Source of the DNA: Flavobacterium sp.
GTDB taxonomy: Bacteria; Bacteroidota; Bacteroidia; Flavobacteriales; Flavobacteriaceae
Direction: 5' to 3'
Length of the DNA stretch: 35,215 bases
NCBI GenBank assembly: GCA_017984835.1
Contig: JAGNYR010000015.1
Span: 1-35,215, forward strand
Part shown: one piece after another, positions 33,723 through 35,215 of the stretch
Layout: each line of letters starts with the position of its first letter
How positions within the stretch are numbered: the first letter of the stretch is position 1
Program-made: the position numbers and the translations under genes
The notes under the pieces: model-generated
Database searches by the model: none
What the model was told of the DNA's origin: nothing
The model's input: only the letters and a program-made list of their open reading frames with translations

Positions 33723-35215
33723 ATGCCAAAAGACAACTCCATTAAATCGGTTTTAATTATAGGTTCGGGACCCATCGTAATCGGACAAGCGTGCGAATTT
33801 GATTATGCAGGTTCTCAATCGGCTCGTTCCATTCGCGAAGAAGGAATCGAAGTAATCTTGATCAATTCCAATCCGGCGACCATCATGACCGATCCGTCGA
33901 TGGCAGATCACGTGTATCTTTTGCCTTTAACCACCAAGTCCATCATCCAAATTTTAAAAGAACACCCACAAATTGATGCGGTATTGCCTACCATGGGAGG
34001 TCAAACAGCCTTGAACCTGTGTTTGGAAGCCGACGAAAAAGGAATCTGGAAAGATTTTGGTGTAAAATTAATTGGTGTGGACATCAATGCCATCAATATT
34101 ACAGAAGACAGAGAGCAGTTCAAACAATTGCTTGAAAAAATAAATGTGCCTACAGCACCAGCAAAAACGGCTACGTCGTTTCTTAAAGGAAAAGAAATAG
34201 CGCAAGAATTTGGATTCCCATTGGTGATTCGTCCTTCTTTTACTTTAGGAGGTACCGGAGCAGCTTTTGTGCACACCAAAGAAGAATTTGACGAAAAACT
34301 AACCTACGGATTGGAAATGTCTCCCATCCACGAAGTACTTATTGACAAGGCTTTACTAGGTTGGAAAGAATACGAATTGGAGCTTTTGCGCGACAAAAAC
34401 GACAATGTGGTAATCATCTGTTCAATCGAAAACATGGACCCAATGGGAATCCATACCGGCGATTCGATCACGGTGGCTCCCGCAATGACGTTGTCTGACA
34501 CGACTTTCCAAAAAATGCGTGACATGGCCATCTTGATGATGCGTTCTATCGGAAACTTTGCCGGTGGATGTAACGTACAATTTGCTGTTTCGCCCGACGA
34601 AAAAGAAGATATTGTTGCGATTGAAATCAATCCGCGTGTATCAAGATCCTCTGCATTGGCTTCCAAAGCAACCGGTTATCCAATTGCCAAAATTGCTTCA
34701 AAACTAGCTTTAGGTTATCATTTGGATGAACTTCAAAACCAAATTACAAAATCTACATCAGCGCTTTTTGAGCCAACATTGGATTATGTAATCGTGAAGA
34801 TCCCACGTTGGAATTTTGACAAATTTGAAGGAGCTGACAGAACTTTGGGACTTCAAATGAAATCGGTAGGAGAGGTAATGGGAATTGGTCGTTCGTTTCA
34901 AGAAGCACTTCACAAAGCAACCCAATCGTTAGAAATTAAACGCAACGGATTGGGAGCCGACGGAAAAGGATATAAAAATTACGAGCAAATCATCGAGAAA
35001 TTGACCCATGCAAGTTGGGACCGTGTTTTTGTTATTTACGATGCCATTGCGATGGGAATTCCATTGAGCCGTATTCATGAAATTACCCGAATTGACATGT
35101 GGTTTTTAAAGCAATACGAAGAATTATATACCCTTGAGAAAGAAATTTCAAATTATAAAGTAGACTCTTTACCTAAACAATTGTTGCTAGAAGCCAAACA
35201 AAAAGGTTTTGCCGA
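33723..35215 (+). CDS. carB: Carbamoyl-phosphate synthase large subunit, 5' part
   Basis: The first 497 codons are present; the frame stays open to the window end. SVLIIGSGPIVIGQACEFDY is the N-terminal signature, then LINSNPATIMTD, LPTMGGQTALNL, and ATP-grasp residues VIRPSFTLGGTGAAF, EINPRVSRSSALASKATGYP. This covers the carboxyphosphate-forming half; the second ATP-grasp and allosteric domain lie outside. The enzyme makes carbamoyl phosphate for arginine and pyrimidines. carA is not adjacent upstream. The gene follows the rpmH terminator and a leader with a folded element (33556-33655). Confidence 0.97.
   Translation, partial: MPKDNSIKSVLIIGSGPIVIGQACEFDYAGSQSARSIREEGIEVILINSNPATIMTDPSMADHVYLLPLTTKSIIQILKEHPQIDAVLPTMGGQTALNLCLEADEKGIWKDFGVKLIGVDINAINITEDREQFKQLLEKINVPTAPAKTATSFLKGKEIAQEFGFPLVIRPSFTLGGTGAAFVHTKEEFDEKLTYGLEMSPIHEVLIDKALLGWKEYELELLRDKNDNVVIICSIENMDPMGIHTGDSITVAPAMTLSDTTFQKMRDMAILMMRSIGNFAGGCNVQFAVSPDEKEDIVAIEINPRVSRSSALASKATGYPIAKIASKLALGYHLDELQNQITKSTSALFEPTLDYVIVKIPRWNFDKFEGADRTLGLQMKSVGEVMGIGRSFQEALHKATQSLEIKRNGLGADGKGYKNYEQIIEKLTHASWDRVFVIYDAIAMGIPLSRIHEITRIDMWFLKQYEELYTLEKEISNYKVDSLPKQLLLEAKQKGFA

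Noticed and set aside
1..35215. CRISPR arrays, insertion sequences, rRNA operons or long direct repeats
   Set aside because: No regularly spaced repeats, transposase or rRNA sequence were seen; intergenic spaces are short.

Overview
The window looks like a chromosomal segment of a Flavobacterium-type member of the Bacteroidota. Supporting signs are low GC, hardly any Shine-Dalgarno sequences, and repeated promoters of the Bacteroidota form TTG-N18-20-TAnnTTTG (complete before tRNA-Met, HU, the ZapB-like gene, L31, mtaB and L34). Family content agrees: DUF4290, DUF4199, DUF5686, the alternative GlmU family, a TonB-dependent receptor with a carboxypeptidase-like N-terminal domain, and zinc-free type B L31. 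Almost everything reads as conserved housekeeping chromosome. I see no prophage, integrative element, CRISPR array, insertion sequence or rRNA. No intergenic gap exceeds about 260 bases.

Layout. 1-2.5 kb: the 5' part of a tRNA-Met on the minus strand, a START-like protein, a class IV aminotransferase, a YqgE/AlgH protein and HU. 2.6-6.1 kb (minus): fmt and recQ one base apart, then a P-loop ATPase. 6.3-9.5 kb (plus): DUF493, DUF4290 and murA, then a TSUP permease. 9.6-12.5 kb (minus): aroQ and a large DUF5686 outer-membrane protein. 12.6-13.5 kb: xerD, separated from rny by a perfect bidirectional terminator. 13.5-15.9 kb (minus): a coiled-coil ZapB-like gene, zapA, a probable 6S RNA and rny. 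16-21 kb (plus): an M23 peptidase, a TonB-dependent receptor and a lipoprotein with two EF-hand-like loops. 21-27.3 kb (minus): six closely packed genes (DUF4199, GT2 glycosyltransferase, ORF6N protein, phosphohexomutase, MsbA-like ABC exporter, DUF2971). 27.4-32.5 kb: L31, GlmU-like protein, mtaB, a GNAT-like protein (minus), an alpha/beta hydrolase and a lytic transglycosylase. 32.6-35.2 kb: a TPR membrane protein (minus), rpmH, a structured non-coding stretch, and the first 497 codons of carB.

How they fit together. Cell-wall and envelope functions dominate: murA, GlmU-like, M23 peptidase, lytic transglycosylase, phosphohexomutase, glycosyltransferase, ABC exporter and outer-membrane proteins. 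Translation genes (fmt, mtaB, rpmH, rpmE2, tRNA-Met) and nucleic-acid genes (recQ, xerD, HU, rny) are interspersed.

I do not see a convincing new multi-gene system. The best novelty candidates are non-coding: the probable 6S RNA between zapA and rny, the folded element before carB, the L31 leader, and a terminator that overlaps the pabC promoter. Among proteins, the most notable points are the Asp-type MurA, the ORF6N gene inside an envelope gene run, and the DUF2971-ABC exporter coupling.
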